Shown here: piece after piece, positions 1 to 9,113 of the stretch
Layout of the letters: the number at the start of each line of letters is the position of its first letter
Numbering within the stretch: the first letter of the stretch is position 1
Source of the DNA: Paenibacillus sp. HGH0039
Lineage (GTDB): Bacteria > Bacillota > Bacilli > Paenibacillales > NBRC-103111
Assembly: GCF_000411255.1 (NCBI RefSeq)
Contig: NZ_KE150412.1
Span: 2,404,310 to 2,468,309 of the forward strand
Reading direction: 5' to 3'
Length of the DNA: 64,000 bases
Notes under the pieces: model-generated
Seen by the model: only the letters and a program-made list of their open reading frames with translations
Databases searched by the model: none
Told to the model about the DNA's origin: nothing
Program-made: the position numbers and the translations under genes

Positions 1-584
1 TGCCGCGAAATCAGCTCGAACACCTGGACGAAGTTCTCTTCGAGCCGCATAACCGCGGCGGCCATATACGGCTTGTCCATCTCGATGCCGAGCAGATCGG
101 CCCGCTCCCTGTACTCGCCGGACGCAATCTGACCCGTCAGCCAGCGGTGCATCATGTTATCTTTCAAAATCTGTACGCCGTATTCGTTGAACAAGCGTTC
201 GGATTTTGAAGCGTTCAGTTTCTCCACCGTATTGTCCAGTGTCGCTTTCAGCTCGTCCAGATTAATCGGCTTCAGCAAATAATTTTCGATGCCGAGCCGG
301 ATGCATTCTTTCAAATACACAAAATCGTTAAACCCGCTGAGGACCACCACCTTCAGGTCGGGATGAAACTCCCGCGCCCCGCGGATCAGATCGAGCCCGT
401 TCATAACCGGCATCGATATGTCCGTGATCAGGAGATCCACCGACGTTTTCTTCAACGCCTCCAGCGCCTCCCGGCCGTTCTCGGCCTGGCCCACAATTTC
501 GAGCCCGAACGAGGACCAGTCTATGATATCGTAAAGCCCTTCGATAATGAACGGCTCGTCATCCACCAGAAATACTCTATACAT
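1..584 (-). CDS. YesN-type response regulator, partial (C-terminus outside window)
   Basis: This is a response regulator that partners the sensor kinase encoded just upstream on the same strand. About 194 codons are visible: a receiver domain with acidic residues D8, D9 and E10, phospho-acceptor D55 (context LLITDIS) and the conserved lysine in LLKP. After the receiver comes a helical linker typical of YesN-family proteins. The AraC-type DNA-binding domain expected at the C-terminus lies beyond the left edge, so it is inferred, not seen. The ATG start overlaps the last 8 bases of the kinase gene, which indicates translational coupling. Such pairs usually control carbohydrate uptake or polysaccharide use in Paenibacillus; the target here is unknown. 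Confidence 0.88.
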   Translation of the reverse strand, partial: MYRVFLVDDEPFIIEGLYDIIDWSSFGLEIVGQAENGREALEALKKTSVDLLITDISMPVMNGLDLIRGAREFHPDLKVVVLSGFNDFVYLKECIRLGIENYLLKPINLDELKATLDNTVEKLNASKSERLFNEYGVQILKDNMMHRWLTGQIASGEYRERADLLGIEMDKPYMAAAVMRLEENFVQVFELISR

Positions 585-2397
585 GGGCCGCCTCCTGTCC
601 CTCTGCGCCGGGATAACGGACGATTACCGTCGTACCTTGTCCCGGCTTGCTGTGAAGTTCAATCCCGTATTCGCTCCCGTACTGCAGCTTCAGCCTTTCG
701 TGAACGCTCCTCAGACCGAACGATTCGCCTTCCGTCTCCTCCCGGTCCAGCTTCTCCGTGATCTCGGCCAGCTTCTCTTCCGTCATGCCGTTGCCGTTAT
801 CCTCCACCCGGACCCGGACGAATCCGCCCTCTTCGCCGATCGTGATCGTCAGGCGGTTATCCTTGCGGTCGCTGCGGATTCCGTGAACGACGTAGTTCTC
901 GATGATCGGCTGCAGGGACATTTTCAAAACCTGAACGTGCGCCAAGTCCCGCTCCCACACGATTTCGTACGAAAAACGGTCCTTGTACCGGATACGGAAA
1001 AGCTCCAAATACATCCGGCACGCCTCGACTTCGTCCTTCATCGTATAAATCGTCTTCTGCTGCACGAAACTTTTGAATAGCACGGACAAGCTGTAAATCA
1101 TCTCGCCGACATCGCTGGCCCCTTGGGACAGCGCCCTCATCCGGATCACCTCCAGTGTGTTATAGAGGAAGTGCGGATTGATCCGGGCCTGGAGCGCGGT
1201 CAGCTCGGTATGCTTCTGCTTGATCTCCGCCTTGTACACGCGGTCGATGTAGTTGTTCAGCTCGTCCAGCATATCGTTAAAGCTTTTGGAAATCTGCCCG
1301 AGCTCATCTTCGCGCGTATCGCGGATCCGGGCTTTCAGGTCTCCCCGCTTCACCCGCCGCGTAAACTGGATGATCCGGTTCGTCCGCTTCGCGAAGTTCA
1401 TAATGAACAGCGACGGAATGAGGATCGCGAACAGAATAGCAATCGCGCTGACGAGCAGGATCGTATTGCGCAGGCCCCGGTAGGAAGCCGCAATCTCTTC
1501 CTTGGGCGCGGCCCCCATGACGATAAAGCCGCCCCGGCTCTGCGTCAGTTTCGTCAAATACATGCCGTTTTGCAGCGTGCCCGTATCATACAAGCTGTTG
1601 ATCCTGTCGGTGTAGGGAAACTTCTTCCCGTAGTATTGCCCGGAAGAATCAAACATCACATCCCCGTCGGGGGTCATGACGAAGATGGTCCCTTTCAAAT
1701 CCGGCTTGTAGCTTTCGAGAGCCCGGACTATCCCGTCCGAATTGAAATAAAGAAGCAGCTGCCCGATATTTTTGAGCGAGTATTTATCGTTAACCGGTAC
1801 GCGGATGGAATACAGCCTGGGGTCCCACTGGTTCAGCGTCTTGCGCATCCAGACGTTCGGCGGGGCAATCGTGCGGGTCTCCTGCGCCATAATGTCCGGA
1901 ATGTAGGAACGCGAAGCGTTCGTGGAAATCAGCTTGCTCAGCCGGTTGGAATTGTACGTGTAGAGATACTGCTCCTCCGCGCTGTAGAGCATGAGATTCT
2001 GGATATCCGGGTCCGCATCCAGCTTGTTCTGCAAATATTTCAGAACATCCGTCGAGAAATTCGTATCTTTATAAAATTGATCCAGCCGGTGCTCGGCATA
2101 TTCCTGATAAGGATGCTGGAGAAAATACGACATGTTAGCCGACAGGGCATCGTTCTGGTAAATGTCCGTGAGCAGCGACTGCACCCACTCGAATTTGCCG
2201 TTAACGTACGAGCTGACGCCTTCCATCGCCTTTTTCTGGTTGGCCAGCTCCCGCTGTACGATGGATTGGGACATGAAAGAAAACATCAAATACGAAAGCG
2301 TAATGATGGTCAGGATCGTGATCAGGGAAAACATCAGGATCATTTTCAGAAACAAGTTGTTTTTCAAATAGTTGCGGTAGATTCTCCTGACACCCAT
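577..2397 (-). CDS. YesM-type sensor histidine kinase
   Basis: This 606-residue membrane sensor kinase has a transmembrane helix near residues 19-39, a large extracellular sensing region, a second membrane helix near 310-332, a HAMP linker and a His_kinase domain with the NPHFLYN motif (phospho-acceptor H409). The C-terminal ATPase region shows the N box (PIIENYVVHG) and a DNGNGM G-box. This is the standard YesM/LytS-like architecture and length. The ATG is preceded by GGGAGGG at good spacing. The gene overlaps the response regulator start by 8 bases, so the pair forms one operon. The signal is unknown; relatives sense extracellular sugars or solute-binding proteins. Confidence 0.92.
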   Translation of the reverse strand: MGVRRIYRNYLKNNLFLKMILMFSLITILTIITLSYLMFSFMSQSIVQRELANQKKAMEGVSSYVNGKFEWVQSLLTDIYQNDALSANMSYFLQHPYQEYAEHRLDQFYKDTNFSTDVLKYLQNKLDADPDIQNLMLYSAEEQYLYTYNSNRLSKLISTNASRSYIPDIMAQETRTIAPPNVWMRKTLNQWDPRLYSIRVPVNDKYSLKNIGQLLLYFNSDGIVRALESYKPDLKGTIFVMTPDGDVMFDSSGQYYGKKFPYTDRINSLYDTGTLQNGMYLTKLTQSRGGFIVMGAAPKEEIAASYRGLRNTILLVSAIAILFAILIPSLFIMNFAKRTNRIIQFTRRVKRGDLKARIRDTREDELGQISKSFNDMLDELNNYIDRVYKAEIKQKHTELTALQARINPHFLYNTLEVIRMRALSQGASDVGEMIYSLSVLFKSFVQQKTIYTMKDEVEACRMYLELFRIRYKDRFSYEIVWERDLAHVQVLKMSLQPIIENYVVHGIRSDRKDNRLTITIGEEGGFVRVRVEDNGNGMTEEKLAEITEKLDREETEGESFGLRSVHERLKLQYGSEYGIELHSKPGQGTTVIVRYPGAEGQEAAHV

Positions 2398-2681
2398 GCG
2401 GTCTGCCCTCCCTGAACGTTATCCGTCTCGATTATAGCATGCCGCCGCCTATACAACCTAACCGCCTTTGTCAGTTCAGTGGCTCAGGGCGTGGGCTCCC
2501 TCAAGCTGGCACCTTATAGTTATGGGCCCGTTTGGAAACCATATCCATGGCAAAGCCATCTTGTGAAAACGGGAGCTGCAAAGGCCGCTCCATAGCGTGC
2601 TTCATAAGCTTCTTTTAGCCTGCGCATTGTAATATCGTCTTTTTTGAGTACATAATCGGTATATGGAAAGGGGATTTGCAA

Positions 2682-5174
2682 ATGCGCTACCTATACGAGT
2701 TTATCAAACATCAAGATGACCTGCCGTATCGTTTATTCGTGAATAGCGTCGCGTTTGTCCCGTTTCATTGGCACAGGGAAGTCGAAATCATTTACGTCCT
2801 TCACGGAGCCGTTACCCTTTGGCTGGACCAACACCAATATGCGTTGTACAAGGACGATATTATCGTGGTAAACAGCATGTCCGTTCACAAGATTGAACGT
2901 ACCCATCAAGACAATGTGCTGCTGACCCTGCAATTCAGCCCGGATTTGCTTGACAGCCAAGTGTTTATCGACTGCAACTCTTTGCGTCAGAAGCCCGGCA
3001 ACCGGGACCGCTATGACAAGGTACGCCATTACTTGGCCCAGTTGACATGGGAAGCGAGCAAAAAGGCTCCCGGCTGCCGCAATTTTTCAATAGGCCTGCT
3101 TCACTTGTTAACCGGTCATCTGTTCCGCTATTTCACAACCGGCCCCCATGAAGCTTACCAAGAAGACAAGAAAACTTACGACTATAAACGTCTTAACCGA
3201 GTATTGAAGTATATCGATCGTCACTACAGCCAGAAAATTACGCTGCAATCCATTGCCGAGCAGGAGCATCTGAGCCTCCATTATTTCTCCCATTTCTTCA
3301 GCGATAAAATCGGCATTCCTTTTCAAAAATACTTAACCTCGATCCGCCTGGAGAAAGCGGTGGCCGAACTTACGGAATCCGCCAAAAGCGTGACGCAAAT
3401 TGCGCTGGATTGCGGATTCGCCAACGTAAAACTGTTCAATAAATATTTCAAAGAGAAATATGAAATGACTCCCGGCGCCTTCAGAGAAGCCGCAAAGGAA
3501 AAGACTGCATCCCCGGAGAGAAAGCCGCTGACCTACGATGACTCGCCAAGCGGAGACTATTACGAGACCGACACCATTCAAGCGATGGAATCTTTGTTTC
3601 ATTATTTGAATCTTAATGAAGACAAACCGGACTTGTCGGGAGCTAAGGAAATCGTTCACGACCAGATTCATATTCGTGTCCGTGCGGACGATCCGGGCCG
3701 GCCTTATGAGCCGCACTGGCAGCGATTAATAAATGCGGGCAGAGCCGTAGAAGGGCTGCGTGCCGATTGGCAGGAGCAATTTATAGAATTGCAGCGGAGC
3801 TTGGCCTTCACCCATATCCGCTTTCACGGCATATTCAATGATGAAATGATGGTGTATAGCGAAACGGAGGATGGGAAAGCTGTTTATAATTGGTCCTATG
3901 TGGACAAATTGTATGATTTCTTACTGCAAGCGGGCATTCGTCCGTTCGTCGAGCTCAGCTTTATGCCGACACTGCTCCGCCGTTCCCGGGAGACGATTTT
4001 TTGGTGGAAAGGAAATATCGCCCCTCCCGCGGATCCCGACAAATGGAATTCGCTTGTTCGCGAATTTGTCCGCCACTGCCTGAACCGGTACGGCCTTGAA
4101 GAAATGAAGAATTGGTATTTCGAGGTATGGAACGAACCCGATCTGACAGGCGTCTGCTGGGCCGGAACGAAGGAAGAATATTTTGAATTTTACAAGTCAA
4201 CTGCTTGTGCCATTAAAGATGTCGCTACCGAACTGAAAGTAGGCGGGCCGGCCCTTGGCTACGGATCGATCTGGAATGATACCTGGGCGGAGGACTTCAT
4301 GGCTTACTGCCTGGAGAATAACGTGCCCATCGACTTTTTCTCGTTTCACGTATATTCGGAATATCCCAATAAGAAGGACGAAAAAGATAAATTAACGACG
4401 ATTATGCCGCCATCGTTCTATGCCGACAGCATCAAGCGGTTAAGAACTCAGATCGGTTCCGACAGGATGCCCGCGCTGGAGCTTCATATGACCGAGTGGA
4501 ACTTTTCTCTCTATGACCGGAACTACATCCACGATACGATGTTTATGGCAGCGTTCGTTATCCACCAATCTTTTCTCACGCTGGGGACGCTGACTTCGAT
4601 TGCTTACTGGTCATTCACGGATGTATTCGAGGAAAGCCAAGTTCCCGTGTCTTTGTTCTACGGCGGTTTCGGCCTTATAACCCGGTCCGGTCTGAAGAAA
4701 CCGAGCTATTATGCCCTGGAGCTCCTTAACAAGCTGGGTGAGAAACTGATCACGTATGGAGAGGGTTATATCGTAACATCACGGGCTGACGGGAGTATAC
4801 AAGTGTTAATGTACCATTACACGCATGTAGACCAGCTCTACGCCAGCGGAGACCGGTCCGGACTGACGGAAAAGAACCGGTACACGATTTTTGAAGAAAA
4901 AGGAGACAAAGCACTTCATTTGAAACTGAACGGCTTAAAGGGCAACTATAAAATGACGAGCTACCGGCTTGACCGCGAGCATGGATCGGTCTTCGACGAA
5001 TGGCTTCGTTTGGGCATGCCCGTCTACCTCACAGAGGAAGAACTCCTCTTTTTGGGCAACAAAAGCGGACCGGTCCTGCAAACGGAATTGCTGACGGATG
5101 TCGACAGCTATGAAGGGACCTTTATCCTTCCCCCTCACGGAGTCATGCTGGTTACCTTTACAAGACAATACTAA
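2682..5174 (+). CDS. AraC-family regulator fused to a GH39 glycosidase-like domain
   Basis: One 830-residue protein joins two modules. Residues 1-150 form an AraC-type cupin sensor (FHWHREVEIIYVLHG) and about 165-265 form the double helix-turn-helix. From about 300 to the end lies a GH39 (beta-xylosidase-type) fold with the acid/base glutamate E485 in WNEP and the likely nucleophile E605 in TEWN. Both residues are intact, so the domain could bind or cleave a xyloside. No signal peptide is present and the protein should be cytoplasmic. I chose ATG 2682 because AAAGGGG lies 8 bases upstream; an in-frame TTG at 2676 is too close to that site. The gene ends at a terminator before the PTS operon. 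It may regulate that operon using a bound sugar; this is inference. Confidence 0.86.
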   Translation: MRYLYEFIKHQDDLPYRLFVNSVAFVPFHWHREVEIIYVLHGAVTLWLDQHQYALYKDDIIVVNSMSVHKIERTHQDNVLLTLQFSPDLLDSQVFIDCNSLRQKPGNRDRYDKVRHYLAQLTWEASKKAPGCRNFSIGLLHLLTGHLFRYFTTGPHEAYQEDKKTYDYKRLNRVLKYIDRHYSQKITLQSIAEQEHLSLHYFSHFFSDKIGIPFQKYLTSIRLEKAVAELTESAKSVTQIALDCGFANVKLFNKYFKEKYEMTPGAFREAAKEKTASPERKPLTYDDSPSGDYYETDTIQAMESLFHYLNLNEDKPDLSGAKEIVHDQIHIRVRADDPGRPYEPHWQRLINAGRAVEGLRADWQEQFIELQRSLAFTHIRFHGIFNDEMMVYSETEDGKAVYNWSYVDKLYDFLLQAGIRPFVELSFMPTLLRRSRETIFWWKGNIAPPADPDKWNSLVREFVRHCLNRYGLEEMKNWYFEVWNEPDLTGVCWAGTKEEYFEFYKSTACAIKDVATELKVGGPALGYGSIWNDTWAEDFMAYCLENNVPIDFFSFHVYSEYPNKKDEKDKLTTIMPPSFYADSIKRLRTQIGSDRMPALELHMTEWNFSLYDRNYIHDTMFMAAFVIHQSFLTLGTLTSIAYWSFTDVFEESQVPVSLFYGGFGLITRSGLKKPSYYALELLNKLGEKLITYGEGYIVTSRADGSIQVLMYHYTHVDQLYASGDRSGLTEKNRYTIFEEKGDKALHLKLNGLKGNYKMTSYRLDREHGSVFDEWLRLGMPVYLTEEELLFLGNKSGPVLQTELLTDVDSYEGTFILPPHGVMLVTFTRQY

Positions 5175-5200
5175 GCGTGCCGTTGATGCGCGCGGGAAGG

Positions 5201-5227
5201 CACCCTTGCGAGACAGGGGTGTTTTTT
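5201..5227 (+). terminator. Rho-independent terminator after the AraC-GH39 gene
   Basis: The stem CACCCTTG / CAGGGGTG has eight pairs including one G-T, with a five-base loop, and is followed by six T. It separates the regulator gene from the PTS-GH3 operon. Confidence 0.8.
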
Positions 5228-5314
5228 GCTATAGGCAAAACTTCGGAAAAAACGAAAAAACCGCAGATAAGAGATTTCGGCAAAAAACATACCTCCACAC
5301 GGCAAGTAAGAACA

Positions 5315-5328
5315 AGAAAGCGCTGTCA
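5315..5328 (+). promoter_or_regulatory. Candidate cre (CcpA) site upstream of the PTS EIIC gene
   Basis: AGAAAGCGCTGTCA matches the cre consensus TGWAANCGNTNWCA at all defined positions except the first. It lies 62 bases before the EIIC start codon. This suggests carbon catabolite repression of the EIIC-GH3 operon. Confidence 0.55.
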
Positions 5329-5389
5329 AAAAGCTCTATCATGGGTTACACGGGCACATGGTGACAACATAAGCATTGGAGGGATCACA

Positions 5390-6631
5390 ATGGATCGTTT
5401 AATGAAGTGGATGGCGGAAAAATTCGCGCCCCGTATTAATGCGTTTACGAAGAATGTATGGGTCGATTCGATTCAGGAAGCGATCATGGTTACGCTGCCG
5501 ATGATTTTCATCGGTTCGTTAATCACGCTTGTTTCTATTTTAAAGGACTTTATTCCCGGCATGCCCAACTTAACGCCGATTACGACGTTCAGCTTCGGCC
5601 TTCTCGGCATCTTTATTTCTTTTCTGACCCCCTATATGGTCATGCAAAAGAAAGAACGCCACAAAATCAAGCTGATCTCGGGAGCGACCGGCCTATCGCT
5701 GTTCTTGATGCTTTTAAATCCGAAATTCGGGGATGACGGCACCGTCCAATTTGTACTGGAGCGTTTCGGGCCTTCCGGCATGATTACGGCGCTCCTGGTA
5801 GGTATAACGGTAGCAGTCGTAATTAATGCGTTTAATCGTTTTTCCTGGTTCAAAAAGGATACCAACCTGCCCGAATTTATTGTGGACTGGTTCGATTTTC
5901 TCGTACCGATCGCTCTCATTCTGACTTTCGGATGGGTGCTTATTTATCAACTGAATTTCGATATCTTCGAACTAATCGTAGGTCTATTCCAGCCGCTTAA
6001 TACAATAAGTCAAAGTCTCGCGGGCTTTGTGCTGTTTAATTTCGTCGGCGTGCTTCTTTACTCGTTCGGCGTCAGCCCCTGGGTAATCACTCCGATCCTA
6101 TATTCGATTTGGATCCCGGCGATCGAAGAGAACGCCAAATTGGCCGCTCAAGGCATGGCACCCGTCAATATCAACACATTTGAAACGTTTTTCTCCGGCT
6201 GGGTCGGTGTGGGCGGGCTGGGCGCGACGCTTCCGCTGGTCATTTGGTTCCTGTTCGCAAAATCCAGGAAATTGAACTCCATCGGAAAGGCGACGATCGT
6301 GCCTTCGCTGTTCAATATTAACGAACCCGTCATCTACGGAGCGCCGATCGCGTTTAATCCCATCTTGATGATCCCCATGTGGATCAACGGCATTATTACG
6401 CCCATCATTGTCTACCTGACGCTCGATCTCGGACTGGTGGACATTCCCAGCAAAGTGTTCCAGTTGTGGTACACGCCTATGGGGTTATCAACCTATCTGT
6501 TGTCCGGGTTCAAGGGACTTCTCTTGCTGGCGGTTGTCTTGTTGGTTGTGTTTGTCGTTTGGTTTCCGTTTTTTAAAGTGTACGATATGCAGGAGTTGAA
6601 GAAAGAACAGAATGAAATTCCTCAAGAATAA
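5390..6631 (+). CDS. PTS lactose/cellobiose-family EIIC permease
   Basis: This 413-residue polytopic membrane protein belongs to the lactose/N,N'-diacetylchitobiose/cellobiose EIIC family (CelB/LicC-like). It starts with the typical amphipathic segment (MDRLMKWMAEKFAPRINAF), has about ten hydrophobic helices, and carries the family signature with NINEPVIYGAP, where the conserved glutamate contributes to sugar binding. The ATG is preceded by GGAGGG at 5378; the frame stays open further upstream, but without a ribosome site. The GH3 gene follows after 29 bases, so they share an operon. No EIIA or EIIB gene is nearby; the partner components must be encoded elsewhere or the protein works without them. 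Confidence 0.9.
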   Translation: MDRLMKWMAEKFAPRINAFTKNVWVDSIQEAIMVTLPMIFIGSLITLVSILKDFIPGMPNLTPITTFSFGLLGIFISFLTPYMVMQKKERHKIKLISGATGLSLFLMLLNPKFGDDGTVQFVLERFGPSGMITALLVGITVAVVINAFNRFSWFKKDTNLPEFIVDWFDFLVPIALILTFGWVLIYQLNFDIFELIVGLFQPLNTISQSLAGFVLFNFVGVLLYSFGVSPWVITPILYSIWIPAIEENAKLAAQGMAPVNINTFETFFSGWVGVGGLGATLPLVIWFLFAKSRKLNSIGKATIVPSLFNINEPVIYGAPIAFNPILMIPMWINGIITPIIVYLTLDLGLVDIPSKVFQLWYTPMGLSTYLLSGFKGLLLLAVVLLVVFVVWFPFFKVYDMQELKKEQNEIPQE

Positions 6632-6660
6632 GGGGAAATCGCAAGAGGAGGAAGACATCT

Positions 6661-8946
6661 ATGAATCCGTCAACTGAAACTTTGTTAAAAGAACTGACGC
6701 TTGAGGAAAAAGCCGCTCTTTGCTCGGGCTTGAATATGTGGATGACCAAGGGAATCGAACGGCTGGATATCCCGTCCATTCATATGTATGACGGCACGAA
6801 CGGCATACGCAAAACAAACAGCGACGAAGAAATGGGCATCACGGGAGAGAATATACCGGCCACCTGCTATCCGACGGGCTCGGCAATCGGCTCTTCGTGG
6901 AATACCGAACTTCTGCACGAAGTCGGCGTCGCTCTTGGGGCGGAAAGCAAGCAAATGGGCGTAGAGCTGCTGCTCGGGCCGGGAATCAATATGAAACGCA
7001 CGCCGCTCGGAGGACGGAATTTCGAATATTATTCGGAGGACCCTTGTCTATCGGGCGAGCTCGGGGCGGCATTCGTAAACGGGCTACAAAGCCAGGGCGT
7101 CGGCGCATCGGTTAAACATTTTGCCTGCAACAACCAGGAGTACGAGAAAATGGTAACCAGCTCGGAAGTCGACGAGCGCACGCTGCGCGAAATCTATTTA
7201 AGCGCCTTTGAACGCATTGTCAAAAAATCGAATCCCTGGACGATTATGTGCTCCTATAATCTCGTGAACGGCTCCTACGCAAGCGAAAACGAACATCTGC
7301 TTCATCATATTCTCCGTGAAGAATGGGGATATGAAGGGGTTGTGCTATCTGACTGGACGGCTGTCAACGACCGGCTTCGCGGCCTTAAAGCCGGACTTGA
7401 TCTGGAAATGCCCGGGCCTGCACAGTACAATACGAATGCGATTGTCGAAGCGGTACGGAACGGCCAACTGAGCGAGGCCCAGCTTGATAAAGCGGTCCGT
7501 CGCATTCTCGAACTTGTGCGCAAAACAATCGGAACAGGAAGCGGAAATGAAAAGCAACACCCGATTGCCGATTATCATGCTCTTGCCAGGAAAGCCGCGG
7601 CCGAAAGCATGGTGCTTCTGAAAAATGACAATCACATTCTTCCGATTGATCCCGCAAAGGTATCTTCCATAGCCGTTATCGGCAAATTTGCCAAACAGCC
7701 GAGAATCCAGGGCGCGGGCAGCGCCAAAGTAACGCCGACTCATGTCGACATTCCGTGGGAAGAGATGGCTAAGGTTGCGGGCGATTCCGTCTCGTTCACC
7801 TATGCGGAGGGCTATCCGCAGGATGACAGCGTGGATGAGAACCTTATCCGGGAAAGCGCAGAATTGGCGGCGAAAACGGATATGGCGGTCTTGTTTGTCG
7901 GACAACCTGAGTATGCGGAATCGGAAATGCATGATTTGGACGGCATAGAGCTTCCTTTGCATCAGATCAAGCTCATTGAAGCCGTATCCGCCGTTCAACC
8001 TAAGTGTATTGTCATTACAAGCAGCGGGACGGCGCTGGCGATGCGTCCTTGGGTGCATCATGTGCCGGGGATCCTCCACTCTTGGCTGACCGGACAAGGC
8101 AGCGGCAGAGCGATAGCGGAAATTTTGTTCGGCCGCATAAACCCGTCCGGCAAACTGTCCGAGACGTTCCCCGTCAAGTTGTCCGATAACCCCTCGCATA
8201 TGCGCATTCGCGGCGAAAACGGAAAGCTGTATTACCGGGAGGGCTTGTTCATCGGGTACCGGTACTACGACAAAAAAGAGATAGCGCCGCAATTCCCGTT
8301 CGGACACGGATTGTCGTATACTACCTTCGCTTACTCTAACTTGAAAGCCGTACAGAACGGCGGCACGGTAAAAGTTACGTTCAGCGTTGAGAATACGGGC
8401 GCTATGTACGGGAAAGAAGTCGTCCAGTTGTACGTGCATGACGAGGAGTGCAAGTGGGTCCGTCCGGAGAAGGAACTGAAAGCATTCGCGAAGCTTGCCC
8501 TGCATCCCGGCCAGAAAAAAGACGTAAGCTTTACTCTCGAAGAACGGGACCTTGCTTACTACAATACGAAATATAATAAATGGGTCGCCGAAACCGGGTA
8601 TTTCCAGTTCGCGTTGGGCAGTTCCTCGCGGGATATCCGCATTCGCGAAAGAGTTTATTGTGATTTCGGAAAAGAAGTTATTGCCCTTCATAAATTCAGC
8701 TTATTAAGCGATTGGCTCGGCAACCCGACTGCGAAATCGGTTTTGGTCGAAAGTCTTGAAGAAATGAACGCCCATGTGTCTGACAAGGTCTACCTTAACG
8801 AGGAATTTGTCGGCTTCTGGGGAGATTTTCCCGTCATCAAAATTTTCCAGATGTTCGGGCAAAGTTGGCTGGCCGATACATCTCCGGATCAGCTCCTGGA
8901 TCAGTTGATCCAATCCTTCGAGCATAAACGGCGGACCGAATTATAA
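6661..8946 (+). CDS. GH3 beta-glucosidase
   Basis: This 761-residue family 3 glycoside hydrolase has the N-terminal barrel (KHF at 152-154, nucleophile D231 in VVLSDWTAV), the alpha/beta C-terminal domain (about 310-530), then a fibronectin III-like domain (about 570-645) and a helical tail of about 95 residues. No signal peptide is present, so it acts in the cytoplasm on imported beta-glucosides. AGGAGG precedes the ATG. It is the second gene of the EIIC operon and ends at a strong terminator. PTS uptake normally delivers a 6-phosphosugar, usually handled by GH1 or GH4 enzymes, so pairing with a GH3 enzyme is notable; substrate is not certain. Confidence 0.9.
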   Translation: MNPSTETLLKELTLEEKAALCSGLNMWMTKGIERLDIPSIHMYDGTNGIRKTNSDEEMGITGENIPATCYPTGSAIGSSWNTELLHEVGVALGAESKQMGVELLLGPGINMKRTPLGGRNFEYYSEDPCLSGELGAAFVNGLQSQGVGASVKHFACNNQEYEKMVTSSEVDERTLREIYLSAFERIVKKSNPWTIMCSYNLVNGSYASENEHLLHHILREEWGYEGVVLSDWTAVNDRLRGLKAGLDLEMPGPAQYNTNAIVEAVRNGQLSEAQLDKAVRRILELVRKTIGTGSGNEKQHPIADYHALARKAAAESMVLLKNDNHILPIDPAKVSSIAVIGKFAKQPRIQGAGSAKVTPTHVDIPWEEMAKVAGDSVSFTYAEGYPQDDSVDENLIRESAELAAKTDMAVLFVGQPEYAESEMHDLDGIELPLHQIKLIEAVSAVQPKCIVITSSGTALAMRPWVHHVPGILHSWLTGQGSGRAIAEILFGRINPSGKLSETFPVKLSDNPSHMRIRGENGKLYYREGLFIGYRYYDKKEIAPQFPFGHGLSYTTFAYSNLKAVQNGGTVKVTFSVENTGAMYGKEVVQLYVHDEECKWVRPEKELKAFAKLALHPGQKKDVSFTLEERDLAYYNTKYNKWVAETGYFQFALGSSSRDIRIRERVYCDFGKEVIALHKFSLLSDWLGNPTAKSVLVESLEEMNAHVSDKVYLNEEFVGFWGDFPVIKIFQMFGQSWLADTSPDQLLDQLIQSFEHKRRTEL

Positions 8947-8953
8947 AAAAAAG

Positions 8954-8980
8954 TGCCCATCCATGAGGATGGGCATTTTT
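8954..8980 (+). terminator. Terminator of the EIIC-GH3 operon
   Basis: A perfect nine-pair stem (TGCCCATCC / GGATGGGCA) with a four-base loop is followed by T residues directly after the GH3 stop codon. Confidence 0.9.
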
Positions 8981-9113
8981 CAGTCCGGCTTTTGAAGCCG
9001 ATATCGGCAGCATAGCTGCCGAAAGCGATAACGGTTACCCCCGCTTGTCTCATACAGCCGGAGCTGAATTTGTTAAGACGCTTAAATATTTATGCGGTCC
9101 GGGGGACCTTGAA

